A DNA stretch of 64,000 nt. It comes from Ashinkailepas kermadecensis. Lineage: Eukaryota > Arthropoda > Thecostraca > Neolepadidae. Below the pieces are notes generated by a model that saw only the letters and a program-made list of their open reading frames with translations, was not told where the DNA came from and made no database searches. Made by a program: the position numbers and the translations under genes. Shown here one piece after another: positions 14,780-28,626 of the stretch. The stretch's first letter is position 1; the number at the start of each line of letters is the position of its first letter. The stretch is from contig JAOTOM010004874.1 in assembly GCA_034440615.1 (NCBI GenBank), forward strand, positions 434,001 to 498,000, given 5' to 3'.

Positions 14780-15320
14780 AGGTCTGCGCAGAATTTCATT
14801 GCATTTTGTCCAGCCATTTTTGTAGTATGCGCGGAAAAAAAACGCGAACCTACGTGCGGTACCACACGAGCGAGGACAAAATGTTCGGTGTAAGCTTATA
14901 AAGTTCCTTAAACCACCACAACTAGAAAACAACAATAGCTAAGATCAATAGATTGTATATCGAAAGACGCGTAATCTGAGGACAACCAAGGAGCCCCTCT
15001 CCCTTTCCAAACAATCACACTAGATGAACAAAAGTTTGTGATTTTCACCACCCCATACCATAAATTTTCGGCATGCTTCACGGCGTGGTCTCCGTCCGAT
15101 TTTCCCAATTCAAAATCCGTGACGTCGCATTCCCACCGGACAGCACAATTCCCAGCTGACCATGCGTGGACAAAATCGTCGCCTGAGTGACAGCAAATGG
15201 TAGCCAACACTAGCCACAACGCTACCTAAGAAATATATTTCTGATGAGTAGAGCGAACCTTCCCCCTTGCTGCGATACGTTCCACCGCCTCTGGGCATTC
15301 CCGTAGGTAAGGAAGGTAGC
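14780..15320 (+). repeat. Remainder of the older repeat, with arm-like segment
   Basis: 14780-14830 (aggtctgcgcagaatttcattgcatttt) matches the reverse complement of about 44020-44070. 14990-15095 matches the reverse complement of 43830-43940. 15100-15310 matches 44450-44660 in the same orientation (blocks such as aaaatccgtg, ccagctgaccatgcg, gcgatacgttccaccgcc). So this is a diverged relative of the 41.6-44.9 kb foldback element. No gene seen. Confidence 0.65.
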
Positions 15321-16799
<1,479 letters not shown>

Positions 16800-16801
<2 letters not shown>

Positions 16802-17490
16802 TCACGACATTCGACGGAAGATATCGATTTCGGCAAGATTGTTGTCAATTTGGGCTCAAATATATTTTTTTAAATCAACATTCGCCGAAATTGAAAGCAC
16901 ATTTTCCGCCATCGAGCTCCTCTGCCTAACATTGCGCACACGTCCCAAATTTGAATACCATGTGCCGAATAGTTGAAATAAGTTTTATTTGTCCTCGCAA
17001 TTCCTGCAATTCCACGAAACTTCGACATAGAAAGTTGCATGTTTTACGAACTGTCAAGCGAGGGCAGTTGCGGTCGTTCCACAAATTTCCTCTTACAGTA
17101 TGATGGTGCCAGGTCATGCGCGTACAGCAGAGGAGCATAGTCCTTGTCTTGCCCTCGCTCGTCCAGCGCCCCTAATATGCCTTAATATAACTGAATTGGA
17201 AGAGATGTTCTCGGTAAAACGGCTAGTCCTCGAAGCTCTATAGAATACATTGCATATGCACCTGCTGAAGACGCCTGGAGTGGGCGTTATATAAGCAATG
17301 ACGTCCATGCGCCCCAAAGCCCAAATAACTGCTTAGCTAACTGAAGACACCTGGAAGCGATGAGAACTAAGCTTTTCCTCAGCTCCAGATGTGCACGAAT
17401 GCCATGCAATCCTCTTGTCGGGCACTAATGCCGCGTGACAACAGCGTTATCCGATTATCCGGCCTGAGGAGAAAGCTTAACCAAGAGACT
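16800..17490. other. Intergenic DNA, no gene recognised
   Basis: No coding or RNA feature seen. Confidence 0.5.
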
Positions 17491-18162
17491 GGCTGGGATC
17501 GGCACCGGTCTGTCGCTAGCCAGTACGGAGAGGCCGACTGAGATCGGCACCGGTCTGTCGCTAGCCAATACCGAGAAGCCGGCTGGGATCGGCACCGGTC
17601 TGTCGCTAGCCAGTACCGAGAGGCCGGCTGGGATCGGCACCGGTCTGTCGCTAGCCAGCACCGAGAGGCCGGCTGGGATCGGCACCCGTCTGTCGCTAGC
17701 CAGCACCGAGAGGCCGGCTGGGATCGGCACCGGTCTGTCGCTAGCCAGCACCGAGAGGCCGGCTGGGATCGGCACCGGTCTGTCGCTAGCCAGTACCGAG
17801 AGGCCGGCTGGGATCGGCACCGGTCTGCCACCAGTCCAGTACCGAGAGGCCGACTGAGATCGGCACCGGTCTGTCGCTAGCCAGTACCGAGAGGCCGACT
17901 GAGATCGGCACCGGTCTGTCGCTAGCCAGTACCGAGAGGCCGGCTGGGATCGGCACCGGCCTGCCACCAGTCCAGTACCGAGAGGCCCGCTGAGATCGGC
18001 ACCGGTCTGTCGCCTGCCCAGTACCGAGAGGCCGACTGAGATCGGCACCGGTCTGTCGCTAGCCAGTACCGAGAGGCCGGCTGGGATCGGCACCGGCCTG
18101 CCACCAGTCCAGTACCGACAGGCCCGCTGAGATCGGCACCGGTCTGTCGCCGGCCCAGTCTG
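17491..18162 (-). repeat. 45-bp minisatellite, about 15 units
   Basis: ggctgggatcggcaccggtc followed by tgtcgctagccagtaccgag and aggcc, period 45 bp. Units near 17820, 17960 and 18100 carry a ccaccagtccag variant, giving a higher-order pattern. The period is a multiple of three, so frames stay open by default. Confidence 0.95.
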
Positions 18163-19785
18163 AGATGTTTGCTGATGGAGCCGAAATCGGATCCGTTCCA
18201 CGCCAACCGGCTGCGCTGCTGTCACGTGACCCCACCACATGTGTCCGCCGTCCTCCCTGACCTGTACAGGCGCTCTGGTCGACTGCCGTGTCAGCGTGAG
18301 CGCTGGGCGTACGTCACTTCCGTCACGTGCCAGTCTGACCGCGCCACTTCCGGTGTTGTCTACCTTCACTGTCATGCCGCATCATGCGGACGGCGCTACC
18401 GCGTGATTGCTGTAATACGCCGCCATCGCATAGTCGGCAATCGCGTCGCTATTCAAAATGCAGCTCTGTTGGTCCTAATACGGAAGCCGCAACTGAATAA
18501 ATGAACGGTTTGAAAAAGTGTCCAAATGGTGAAGGATTTGGCAGTGATCGCTATTTGCGTGGAATGTGAGTATTCGCCCTTGAAAACAGCCAAATCCAGC
18601 TAATTGTTTACGTTTCCATGGCTTTCATGGAAAACAAAAATTAAATCCTTCTGCAGACTATTTTGTTGAATATTTTATCAATCCATCGTGGTCAAAAGGA
18701 AAACAAAAATTGCATCCCAAATTTGCATTTGACTGTTCCATAAAAGTTGCTCAATTGCTTTGCCTACTCTACCTACTAACTCTAACCATTACAGTGTCCA
18801 CAAATTAATATGATTCCATCCATAAAAAGTCTCCATGATTGCAATAAAGACGCTAGGGTTTTACCTAACCACACATATATTACCAAAGTTGGAACTTTAC
18901 CAAAATTGATAATGTTGAAAGCTATTCGCACTCCAAATTATGAAAACAAAGATACCAGATATGAAAATGTTCTCCGGTAACCACGCCATCAAATATTTTT
19001 GCACACGACAACACAAGAAATGGACACAAGATACTACGGCGGTTCCTTTTTTATTAATATATTATATTTTTATTAGCTCCGACCCCAGGTTTAGCAAATA
19101 TCGGGGATCGAGCAGTCGGGAAGACTTGTAATATGCCGGCATTTTTTTCTTGTTCCGCCAGTAAAAACTTGAATTACATGTACAAGTGCGGTATCTGTTT
19201 GCTTGAGGAACCAATGATGATGTGCAGCGTCTCAGGCAGCCCTGCTTCTTGAGATCCAGGGGAACGAATGCTCTAACATTGAGCTTGTCAGTGTAGTCTA
19301 TGGTGAACAAGCATCAGAGGGTACAATACGCTTGCCTTGAGCATACACAGAATAGCGTCCATAAAACCATGCAAATATATTAACAAACATAACTTTCTAC
19401 AAATGATACATAAATGTACACAATGCAGGTAAAAAAACACCTACAGAGGCCATGACGTCAATTGACACTGACCTTTTGTATGCAAAAGTACTGGATCACC
19501 CATTCTGTTGCTGCAAAGGGCGATTTTGATATATGCATATTTACAGAAGCTTTATATAAACTAGGCACTATTAACTGGTAACATATAACACGGTAAAAGA
19601 GTTGCATGTCGACGTGCAGGAAAATAGGTTCTTTTCTAAAACTGTTCTGTGCAACAATTTAAAAATTGACCATGAAAAATGACGTCAAATGTAAAGTTTC
19701 AAAATTACAATCAGCGCATCAGCTGCTCCCCTGCTGCGGGGGTTTCGACGATGGACGCCCGTCTTTATCGGGCGGGCTCCGCACG
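18163..19785. other. Intergenic DNA, AT-rich
   Basis: 18163-18450 is moderately GC-rich; the rest is AT-rich. No gene recognised. Confidence 0.5.
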
Positions 19786-19925
19786 TCTGACAGTCTCCCA
19801 CAGCGCAGCTTGTCAGAGGCCATACCGAACAGCGTACAGTCTCTCACAGCGCAGCTTGCCAGAGGCAGTACCAAACAGCGTGCGGTTTCCCACAGCACAG
19901 CTTGTTAGAGGCCGTACCAAGCACC
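19786..19925 (+). repeat. 46-bp tandem repeat, three units
   Basis: cacagcgcagcttgycagag plus gccgtaccaaacagcgt-type units; diverged. Confidence 0.8.
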
Positions 19926-20846
19926 ATGCGCGGCGTCATTGGACGGACCTATATACCCGTTATTCACCACCGGATAATATTTCGACAAGGCAGTGGCCAT
20001 GCTCACATTTTTAATGAACATGTGCATGGTAAAATGTATATTTTATGCTGCTTTGGCTGATGGGGAACCGGAAAGTGTAATGTACTCGTGTCCAGCACTG
20101 TCATCGAGGAAATGTTTTAACGACTTTTGAAGCTATTTTCTAAGCTTCTTAAGATTCACATAAATATCAGTATCGTCCTTGAGTTCTCATCATTCATTTC
20201 TTCCCCGTCCACATGTTTCGTTTCCTGCTATTAGTCAGCAGGGATGTGTGGAGGTATGAACAACATGGCTGTATTACCGAGAAACTACGAAATCATTGAG
20301 ACGAAAGGTATGGAGTCAACGATGGAAGCAGCCCGATAATGTTATACCGCAGCTTCATCGTACAGACAGTTTTAGGAATATCCCATCATTCAACAGTGGT
20401 TGCATGGAAAAGCGACCCATCAGCGCCTTTTTGCGGTCAACTCGGGCCCGCCTCGGCGACACGTGTGTCTCCAGGTGGCATGACGTGTGCTGAGGCATCC
20501 AGGAAGAGATAATCACCTACACTTGTGGCGCAATGTGCAAGGAATACTTTTATCGAACGCCTTTCAGCTCCGCCGACACCTGTCGCGCGGACCATTGGAA
20601 TGTGACGCATTCTCAGGCGCTCCACCAGCTGCGAGCATTCTCTGACCAGTTGACACACCTCTGAACAGGTTCACCGTGAGTCAGGCGAGTGGAGAGGTGA
20701 GCGGCTCAGCTGACCATGTCAGTGTCGAGGACGTGCTCTGTCACTGGACGTGGACGAGGACGTGCTCTGTCACTGCCGGCTAGCCATTCATTCGTGCTCC
20801 TCAATTGATGACATCCGGGTATGACTCAGCCTCTCAGTGGCAGCTC

Positions 20847-21463
20847 GGCAGTGCGGAATATCTGTGGCTGGTAGGTGTTGGCAGTGCGGAGTATCTGTGG
20901 CTGGTGGGTGTTGGCAGTGCGGAATATCTGTGGCTGGTGGGTGTTGCCAGTTCGGAGTATCTGTGGCTGGTGGGTGTTGGCAGTGCGAAATATCTGTGGC
21001 TGGTGGGTGTTGGCAGTGCAGAATATCTGTGGCTAGTGGGTGTAGGCAGTGCGGAATATCTGTGGCTGGTGGGTGTTGGCAGTGCGAAATATCTGTGGCT
21101 GGTGGGTGTTGGCAGTGCGGAATATCTGTGGCTGGTGGGTGTTGGCAGTGCGGAATATCTGTGGCTGGTGGGTGTTGGCAGTGCGGAATATCTGTGGCTG
21201 GTGGGTGTTGGCAGTGCGGAATATCTGTGGCTGGTGGGTGTTGGCAGTGCGGAATATCTGTGGCTGGTGGGTGTTGGCAGTGCGGAATATCTGTGGCTGG
21301 TGGGTGTAGGCAGTGCGGAATATCTGTGGCTGGTGGGTGTTGGCAGTGCGGAATATCTGTGGCTGGTGGGTGTTGGCAATGCGGAATATCTGTGGCTGGT
21401 GGGTGTAAGCAGTGCGGAATATCTGTGGCTGGTGGGTGTTGGCAGTGCGGAATATCTGTGGAA
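20847..21463 (+). repeat. 33-bp minisatellite, about 18 units
   Basis: ggcagtgcggaatatctgtg plus gctggtgggtgtt, highly uniform with single-base variants. It has no spacers, so it is not a CRISPR array. It abuts the Penelope-like fragment. Confidence 0.96.
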
Positions 21464-21481
21464 GTTGTCATCGTTCATGCG

Positions 21482-21870
21482 TGTAGTCAATCCTTAAAAA
21501 ACAGACTGTGCCAACGTCTCAAAGACCCAAGAGATCGTGGACAAAACTCGGGAGCCATCTACCGCCTAACATGCGAATGCAACGCAACGTACATTGGCGA
21601 GAGTGGTCGGCCGCTGGACAGGCGCCTGAAGGAACACCGGGACGCTCTCTCCAAGGCCCAACCAGAAAAGTCCGCAGTTGCTGAACACGCTGTAGATACT
21701 CGGCACGATATCCATTAGAACGACGTGGAGATTCTGGGACGTGAAACACAGTTTAGGGGAAGGAAGCTGTTAAAATCTTACCATATTAGAAAGTCGCGAC
21801 CTGAGCTAAATCGAGATAGGGGTTTAGAATGGTCGACCATCTGGAGAGTGGCTAATATTGACGAGCAGTA
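21482..21870 (+). pseudogene. Penelope-like element, GIY-YIG endonuclease C-terminus
   Basis: Reads in one frame from about 21482: GAIYRLTCECNATYIGESGR carries the GIY and YIG motifs, followed by DRRLKEHRDAL (conserved Arg) and SAVAEHAVDT, the order seen in GIY-YIG domains of Penelope-like retroelements. A TAG at 21716-21718 breaks the frame; the same frame then continues (RGRKLLKSYHIRKSRPELNR, then LEWSTIWRVANI) to a TAG at 21868-21870. The RT part is absent: a 33-bp minisatellite abuts the 5' side. The element is therefore a 5'-truncated, inactive copy. Confidence 0.85.
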
Positions 21871-22140
21871 GTCTTGGGGGAGGGGTGGGGGAGAATTAGG
21901 GATGTCAATTGTGATGTATTTTATTGTCTACTGTCTTTTACTACGTGGAGGTTTCAAGTGTGTTGTTTTACAGTCCCTACCGTGTTTTGCTGCATTGAAG
22001 TGCCGCATTCCTCACTGCTCGTGTCCTGTGTTTGAAATTTTGTTGAAAACCTTAATTGTCTTCTCTTTTAATATACCGTCTGACGACGGAGCCGCTAAGA
22101 GCTCCGAGAGCTCATGAAATGTTTTTAAAAAAGGGTCATC
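21871..22140 (+). other. Probable 3' UTR of the Penelope-like element
   Basis: No ORF. Near its end, 22080-22106 reads CTGACGA followed by a perfect 6-bp hairpin (CGGAGC/GCTCCG), a layout like one half of a hammerhead core, then an A-rich stretch (tttttaaaaaag) that may be the element end. Assignment rests on position after the PLE stop codon. Confidence 0.45.
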
Positions 22141-23480
22141 CCAGAAATATTATTATCACAAAAGAAGCTGTTAAAACTAGGTTTTCGAACGAAGTTGCGT
22201 TATAAAACTCATGCATTTTTTTCTCAATAAAGCTGGTCACGCTTACCAGCACATTACTGGGCTCCTCCATTCTGGTGTACAGTGCACAGATGTACGCCTT
22301 CTGTTCATACCAGGAACAGGAGCCGAGTGGCGATCTGATGCACCCGACCGTGACTGTGCATCAGGTGAATGGGCCAATGCGGCTCTCTATGGGGTCCTGT
22401 CCAATATTTCCGGCTGCATAATTGGTTGAGAGTATGCAAAGGCGGAATGCCGAAACTGGCAAGGAATGAAGTGCAGATGAAAGGCTAGCTGAAATCATCG
22501 TTCAGCCACACGCTCATGTTTGTTGCAATGATTCTCTTTAGTTTATCGGTGCCCAATACAGACATGTACTGATGGGCCCAGATGCCCTGAATGTCTAAAA
22601 TGAAAACGTATAATACATGCAAGGAAATAACAATGAGTAGAGTATGGAAAGTTCAGTAACCAAATTTTGTGAGTTAGTAAGTTTAGAAAAGTCAACTTAG
22701 CATTAACATCTGCCTGCTCTATTGCAGATATTGCTGCGAATATATTGCAGTCACTAATTTCCTCTTAATCGCAACACCATCAAGTGGACCTTTGCATTCA
22801 AATATTTGCCCAAAATCTGTAAATGAAAACTAATTTATATAGACGGTCACCAGTGGCGGGTAGAGCCGCAGCGACCTTCGTTGATCAGATCGTACGCCAA
22901 CCGGTATTAGACAGGGTAAACTGTCGCGTTGAGATGTGGGAGACTGCAACGCGCGGAGCTCGCGATTTCATTGTCAACACACCTACAGCAGCTGCTCTCA
23001 AGCTCGCGAGGGAGGCAGGTTCATTGTCAACACACCTGCAACAGTTGCTCTCAAATATAACTGAATATTTAAGCGTGTTTTTGGCCGCAATTTGACCACT
23101 TTTTCGGCATTTGCACAGAACAGTTAGAAAAAGAGAAACTATTTTCCACTGCACCGAAATACGTATTCAGCAGCCTAAAATATCCAAAGCAGTGTCATAA
23201 CAAAAACACCGACACGCGTTCCAACAAACCAGAACAACCAGGTATCAAAGAGCAGTAAAACGAACTTATCCAACTCCTACAAAGCATAACAAAAACGCAC
23301 TCCACGTGCTTAGCGGTCCAAACACAGAAGGCAGGATCGGCATTCGTCCTCATCGACTCATCCCGGGCTATCTTGCCATTTGTAAGTTCACGTTGCCGGG
23401 GGAAGCACAAAGTGACCGGACAATGCGACCAAAGCCTTCACTCGCAGTGCCCACCTTATGCCGCGCAATTGCGACGGTCC
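22141..23480. other. Intergenic DNA with one short direct duplication
   Basis: ttcattgtcaacacacct plus a caacagctgctctcaa-type segment occurs at about 22970 and 23022. No gene. Confidence 0.5.
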
Positions 23481-23910
23481 CTCTGAGACAGGACAATCCG
23501 GTGGAGACGGTGGGGAGTCCACTGGAGACTGAAGGAGTCTGATGGAAACCAGGAAATCCGATATGGACTGGTAGCGTGCGCTGGATACCGAGTCAGGTGG
23601 AGACAGGGAGCCCAGTGGAAAATGAGAGATGTCCAGTGGAAACGAGGGGAGTTCAGTGGAGATGGGAGATTCAGATGTAGAATGGGGAGTTCAGTGGACA
23701 CCGTAGAAGTCCGGTGATGACTGAGGGAATCCAGCAGAAACCGGGAAAGCTTGGTAGAGACCGTGAAGTCCCGTTGGGATTGAAGAGTCCGGTGGACACT
23801 AGGAGTCTGGTTGAGACTAAAGAGAGTCCAGTAAATACAGAGAGAGAAAGAGGAATAGAGGGAGGAGAGAGAGAGAGAGAGAGTCCAGTGGAGGAGGAAG
23901 TATCTCCGGA
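23481..23910 (+). repeat. Degenerate gtccagtggaga repeats ending in (GA)n
   Basis: Roughly 25-30 bp diverged units of agtccrgtggagac, then a GAGA run at 23866-23882. Confidence 0.7.
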
Positions 23911-24289
23911 AATCTGGAGGAGACCGCATATGATCATCTGGAGACAGCAGGAAGATCAGCAGAGGGGATCTTCACGAGGAGGAGTTAGTGCAGAGCCTGA
24001 ACATTCCAGCGGACAAGGAGTGGAAGGAGTGGGAAGCTTTGACGGAACGCGTAATATCCCATGTCACGTCTCACTCCGACACAACGTTATTGCCAAGCGC
24101 CTGTAGCCCTGAAGTCCCCGGGAGGAAACACGTGCCGGGGGCTCCTGAAGGTGGCTCCACCGGCGCCGCTCGCAGGTGGCGCTACCCGTCTCACGGGGGA
24201 GGGGGCCAGTGTCCCTCGGCGCACAATACGTTCCACCATTCCGCGTCAAACACGCCAAGAACAAGGTACTCTTGAACACAGAACCGACT

Positions 24290-24365
24290 GCCAAGGTGTA
24301 CACACACACATACACATTCTCACAGAGAGCCACGCACACACACACGCATACACACACACATACTG
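24290..24365 (+). repeat. CA-rich simple repeat
   Basis: Imperfect (CA)n with cacacacacgcatacacaca cores. Confidence 0.9.
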
Positions 24366-24689
24366 GTAAGCGTGCACACGAAGCACAAACAGTAATGGAG
24401 CAGCACTCTGTGCGAGCTGAAGCAAAGGCGGTCAGGGAGGCCGACTTCTGAGACGATATGCCACCTCCCGACGCATCTCCACTGTCACAGGGGACCCGTA
24501 CTTCCACACACTACACACGTAACACTCCGACACTCGCCTCGAGGTCACTGGGGGAGGGGGAGGGGTGCTGGGTGCGGTCTGACCTTGGAGGCCGTCTTGC
24601 GGTCGGTGCGTGACGCACACGATGATGATGTGGCGGCGAGGTGACGCCATTTGCACCAACCCCAGCACAGGATTTCAATTGCATGGGTA

Positions 24690-25170
24690 GGTCATCACAC
24701 GGCACCAGGGCAATGCCTTACGTGTCTCACCACCCCAGGATAATGCCATATGTCACGTCACACAACACTACTCTAATGTCACATGTGACGTCAAACAGCA
24801 CCAGGGTAATGCCTCACACGTCTCTCACCACCCCAGGATAATGCCACATGTCACGTCACACAACCCTACTCTAATGTCACATGTGACGTCAAACAGCACC
24901 TGGGTAATGCCGAGCATACCGTCATGCAGCGCCGAGGTGGTATCCCCGTGACGCCATTCAGCACGAGCGTGATGCTAAGTGTGCCGCCACACAACACGAG
25001 GGTGACGTCACAGACGTCACACAACGCGAGGGTGACGTCGCAGACGCTACACAACACGATGGTGACGTCACAGATGCCACACAACACGATGGTGACGTCA
25101 CAGACGCCACACAACACGGGAGTGACATCACAGACGTCGCCACACAGCACCACTGTAATGCCACAGAGTT
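24690..25170 (+). repeat. 98-bp duplication and 30-bp array rich in TGACGTCA
   Basis: A 98-bp unit (ccccaggataatgcca at 24733 and 24831) is followed by about six 30-bp units of cacacaacacgatggtgacg plus tcacagacgc. Each unit holds a TGACGTCA-like CRE core. Confidence 0.85.
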
Positions 25171-25864
25171 AACGTTTCGCGCCCTGGTACAGCGAGGCAC
25201 CGCCACACGACACCCATACACCACCGACGACTGGTCCCGTTCTCCTGTGCCCTTCACACGTCCCTTCACACGTCCCTTCACAGCGTCACGGCTGTGTGTC
25301 ACAGCGAGGCGGCTGCGGAGCACCAAGGCGGTCCTCTGGTGCAGAAGGACCCCGCAGTCGGCTGGCAGGGCGTGGTGGGGGCCGGTCCTCGCTGCCGCCA
25401 GGACAAGATGCGCGAAGCCACGCTGCCTTCATGCACGTGGTTCGGTGATTTCCTTTTTGCAGACAATGCGTGTCGTGCGGTCGCCTGGAACCCAGGAGAA
25501 AGTGCACTTGGTTGGACGACTGTCCAAATGCAACCAATTACAACATGCAATCAAGACAAAAAGATACATGCTCTGCGTCGAGCAGCCGTGGGTGGTTCCA
25601 GGGGTTGCACACAGCTTGTAGTTCTAACTATGAAACAAATCCAGACTCCCTTGGTTCTATTGCCGAAACACAGCTAAACATATCATCGGCTGGAGTCAAT
25701 CGCAACTGCAGTTCGTAGCTACGAAACTCCTAGCAACACACATTCCAGTGCGACATGAATCGACAAGTTTGGAACATTCTGTCTTATGGGAAAGGAAGAG
25801 AAAATGCCCACTGTGTTGGAGGTTTACAGAAATGACGCATGAACATGAAATAAACATGACGTCA

Positions 25865-26070
25865 TAAATGACAACACTCTGGCTACCAGGCACATTAATA
25901 ATAACACCCCGGCCACCAGGCACGCTGATGACAACACTCGGGCCACCAGGTGTACATTACTGACAATACTCTGACCACCAGGTACACTAATGACAACACT
26001 CGGGCCACCAGGTGTACATTACTGACAATACCCTGACTACCAGGTACACTAATGACAACACTCGTCTCAC
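25865..26070 (+). repeat. 31/62-bp minisatellite
   Basis: Units alternating caccaggtgtacattactga and caccaggtacactaatgaca, next to the CR1 3' tail. Confidence 0.85.
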
Positions 26071-26282
26071 TGGTCCAAGCTCGTGGTGCCCTCCCTCGTG
26101 CCAGGGCAGCTCCCCAACTCTGTGGTCAGCACAGGTCGTAATCAGCCCCCTCCCACCCCAACGCAGTTTTGACACATAAAGACATAAAGACATAAAGACA
26201 TAAAAGATCAGTGCAACTATGAGCCACAAGGACCCTTCTTGGTTGCACTTTGGACACTGAACCAGTTGCCAAATCTGTCTAT

Positions 26283-27451
26283 CAACCCTCCCTGGAATAC
26301 AGAAAAACAAGCCCCCTATTCTTATAATGATTGTCTATGCCGTTTTAAAAGATGTTCAGTGTGTTGCTACTGACAATGGTTCCTGGCAGCTGGTGCCAGT
26401 GTTCGACTACCCTGTTGGTGAAGAAAGACTGTCTTAACCTTGTCCTGCTGTGATTGACTTTAATTTTGAATTGATGACCTCTAATTGCATCATTTCTGTT
26501 AAATTCAAACATTTCCCTGAGATATCCCTGTTCCTGACCATGAGCAAATTTAAAAACCTCGATGAGATCTCCTCTCAGCCTTCTATATCTAAGTGAAAAC
26601 ATATTCAATTTCTTCAATCTTTCCTCATATGCCAGGTTGCCTATACCATAAACCATTTTTGTTGCCCTCTTTTGTACTCTCTCTAAAAGCCAACAATCTT
26701 TTTCATAACTAGGGGACCAAGCTTGGACACAGCATTCTAAATGTGGCCTGACATATGCACAGTAAAGCTTCCTGATGACCTCCTCACTTTTGTATGACAT
26801 ATTCCTCTGTATTGCCCCAAGCATTCTTAGTGCCTTCTTCCTGGCTTCTTTGGTCTGTTCTGATGCCCCCAATTTTGTGTTCAAAATAACACCTAAGTCC
26901 TTCTCCTGCTGAGTCACAGATAGTACTTGGCCACCCATCAAGTATGGCGCCTTCATATGCTGCCTACCTACATGCATGACTTTGCACTTATCAAAATTAA
27001 ACTTCATTTGTTATTTTTCGGACCACTTCACAAGCTCGTCTAAGTCGTTCTGCAGCAAAACGTGCTCTTTGTGCCCCGTTATTGCCCTAAAGATCTTCAA
27101 ATCATCCGCAAATTTCAAAACCTTACTGCTTAGGCCACATTCAATGCTATTCACATATATAATGAACAATAGTGGCCCCAGTACCGACCCCTGGGGGACT
27201 CCACTTAGAACATTTTGCCATGATGACTTTGTACCATTTAGCATCACTCTCTGCTGTCTATCTGAAAGCCACAACTCTATCCATTTTAGGATGCTACCTG
27301 TAATACCATGGACCTCAAGCTGCATCATTAACCGTTTATGGGGTACCTTGTCAAAGGCCTTACTAAAGTCAAGATATGCTACATCAACCTGATTTCCCTG
27401 ATCAAATTGTTCTGTAGCGAAATTCAAAACTCCAACAGATTTGTGAGACAC
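26283..27451 (-). pseudogene. CR1 ORF2 fragment: RT catalytic core and C-terminal domain
   Basis: Continues the RT after the frameshift: YLDFSKAFDKVPHKRL (motif A), GVPQGSVLGPLL (motif B), and FADDLK (motif C, catalytic aspartates kept). A TAA at 27011-27013 interrupts shortly after motif C, then the same frame resumes for 220 more codons (EKDLGVILN, CAYVRPHLECCVQAWSP, RRLRGDLIEVFK, FTNRVVEHWHQLPG). With two lesions it cannot make a full enzyme. Confidence 0.87.
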
Positions 27452-28626
27452 GATCTCCCTTTTCTAAACCCATTTTGAGTATCTTGAATCAATCTGTTTC
27501 CTTCCAGAAAACTAACTATTCTATCCTTGATAATTGATTCGAATATCTTGCAGACTAAGGATGCGAGGCTTACTGGCCTATAATTTTCAACTTTCCCTCT
27601 TTCTCCTTTCTTGAAAATAGGAACTACATTTGCCCTTTTCCAATCTGTTGGAATTGCATTTTGTGAAACTGATCTACAAAATATTATACTAAGTGGAATT
27701 GCCAGTTCCTTTTCAGCTTCCCGCAATACCCCAGCATAAATTCCATCAGGTCCCGCTGCCTTGTTTGGCTTTATTTTTCTGATATAATTGAAAACAACAT
27801 CACTATCAATGAAATCAACATCGTGTATCTGATCACCCGTCACTGAACTGTGGTTCACGGTTGGCAGATTTGTCACATCCTCCACTGTCAACACTGATTT
27901 AAGCTGCTTGCTCAGCTCCTCAACCATCTCACCATCCTCACTCAATATAGTCCCATTTACTTCCAGTGGACAAATTGTGCTTGAAACTTTACTTAGCTTG
28001 TAGAAACTAAATAACTTTTTACTGTCCCCATTACAGTTCCTAGCCAAATCCAATTCTTTTGCTCGCCTTGCTGCTCTGGTTTTCTGCTTCACAGCATCTC
28101 TAGCTTTTTGATATGACCTTAGATTTACGATATTTGAAGCTTCCTTAAATACTCTAAATGCATCTTTCTTAGCCTTAGTTGATCTCATCAAATCTGGTGT
28201 AAGCCATGCTGGCTTTCCTACCCTTCTTTTGCGCCTTTGCTTTTGGGGGACATGTCTAATCTGAATTTCCCTCAAGTAAGATTTGAATCTTTCCCACATT
28301 TCACAGGCATTTAAATCACAAAATTCTTCTTCCAATCTTATGACACTTAAAGCCTCTCTCATGCAGTCAAAGTCTGCCCTGTTAAAATTTGGAATCTTTG
28401 CCAAATTATCCTTGATTGTCCCTGCTATTTGTACCTTAAATCGCACTATGTTATGGTCACTTCTTCCCAGAGTTTCTCCTACAGTCAAGTCTTGAACTAA
28501 ATTACTTAAATCTGAGAAGGCAAGGTCCAAGAATGAGCCCTGCCTGGTTGGTTCTGTTACAAACTGGTGTAAGAACAAGTCCTTGTCTAGTAAGACACCG
28601 CTCGTGTGGCACTCTCTGCTGCTCAT
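27424..28626 (-). pseudogene. CR1 ORF2 fragment: endonuclease end and RT N-terminal part
   Basis: About 400 codons open. It begins within the C-terminal part of the AP-endonuclease (SDHNIVRF near residue 75), then a basic spacer, KPNKAAGPDGI (RT motif 0/1 region, about residue 285), WKRANVVPIFKKG and NYRPVSL (RT motif 2), and ends with NGFRKGRSCLTN. The frame closes at a TGA just where the RT domain continues in another frame, which marks a one-base-type indel. There is no promoter or ATG context of its own; the first Met is internal to the element. Confidence 0.88.

Noticed and set aside
17379..18375. 150-306 codon frames on the minus strand
   Set aside because: A 45-bp tandem array (multiple of three) keeps frames open; no protein family.
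20788..21500. Open frames on both strands and CRISPR-like regular repeats
   Set aside because: 33-bp units are contiguous without spacers in a eukaryotic context, so this is a minisatellite.
22080..22115. Functional hammerhead ribozyme
   Set aside because: The 3' GAAA core is missing and stems I and III cannot be formed convincingly.
22823..23095. 90-codon protein gene
   Set aside because: The frame spans a recent local direct duplication and has no recognisable domain.
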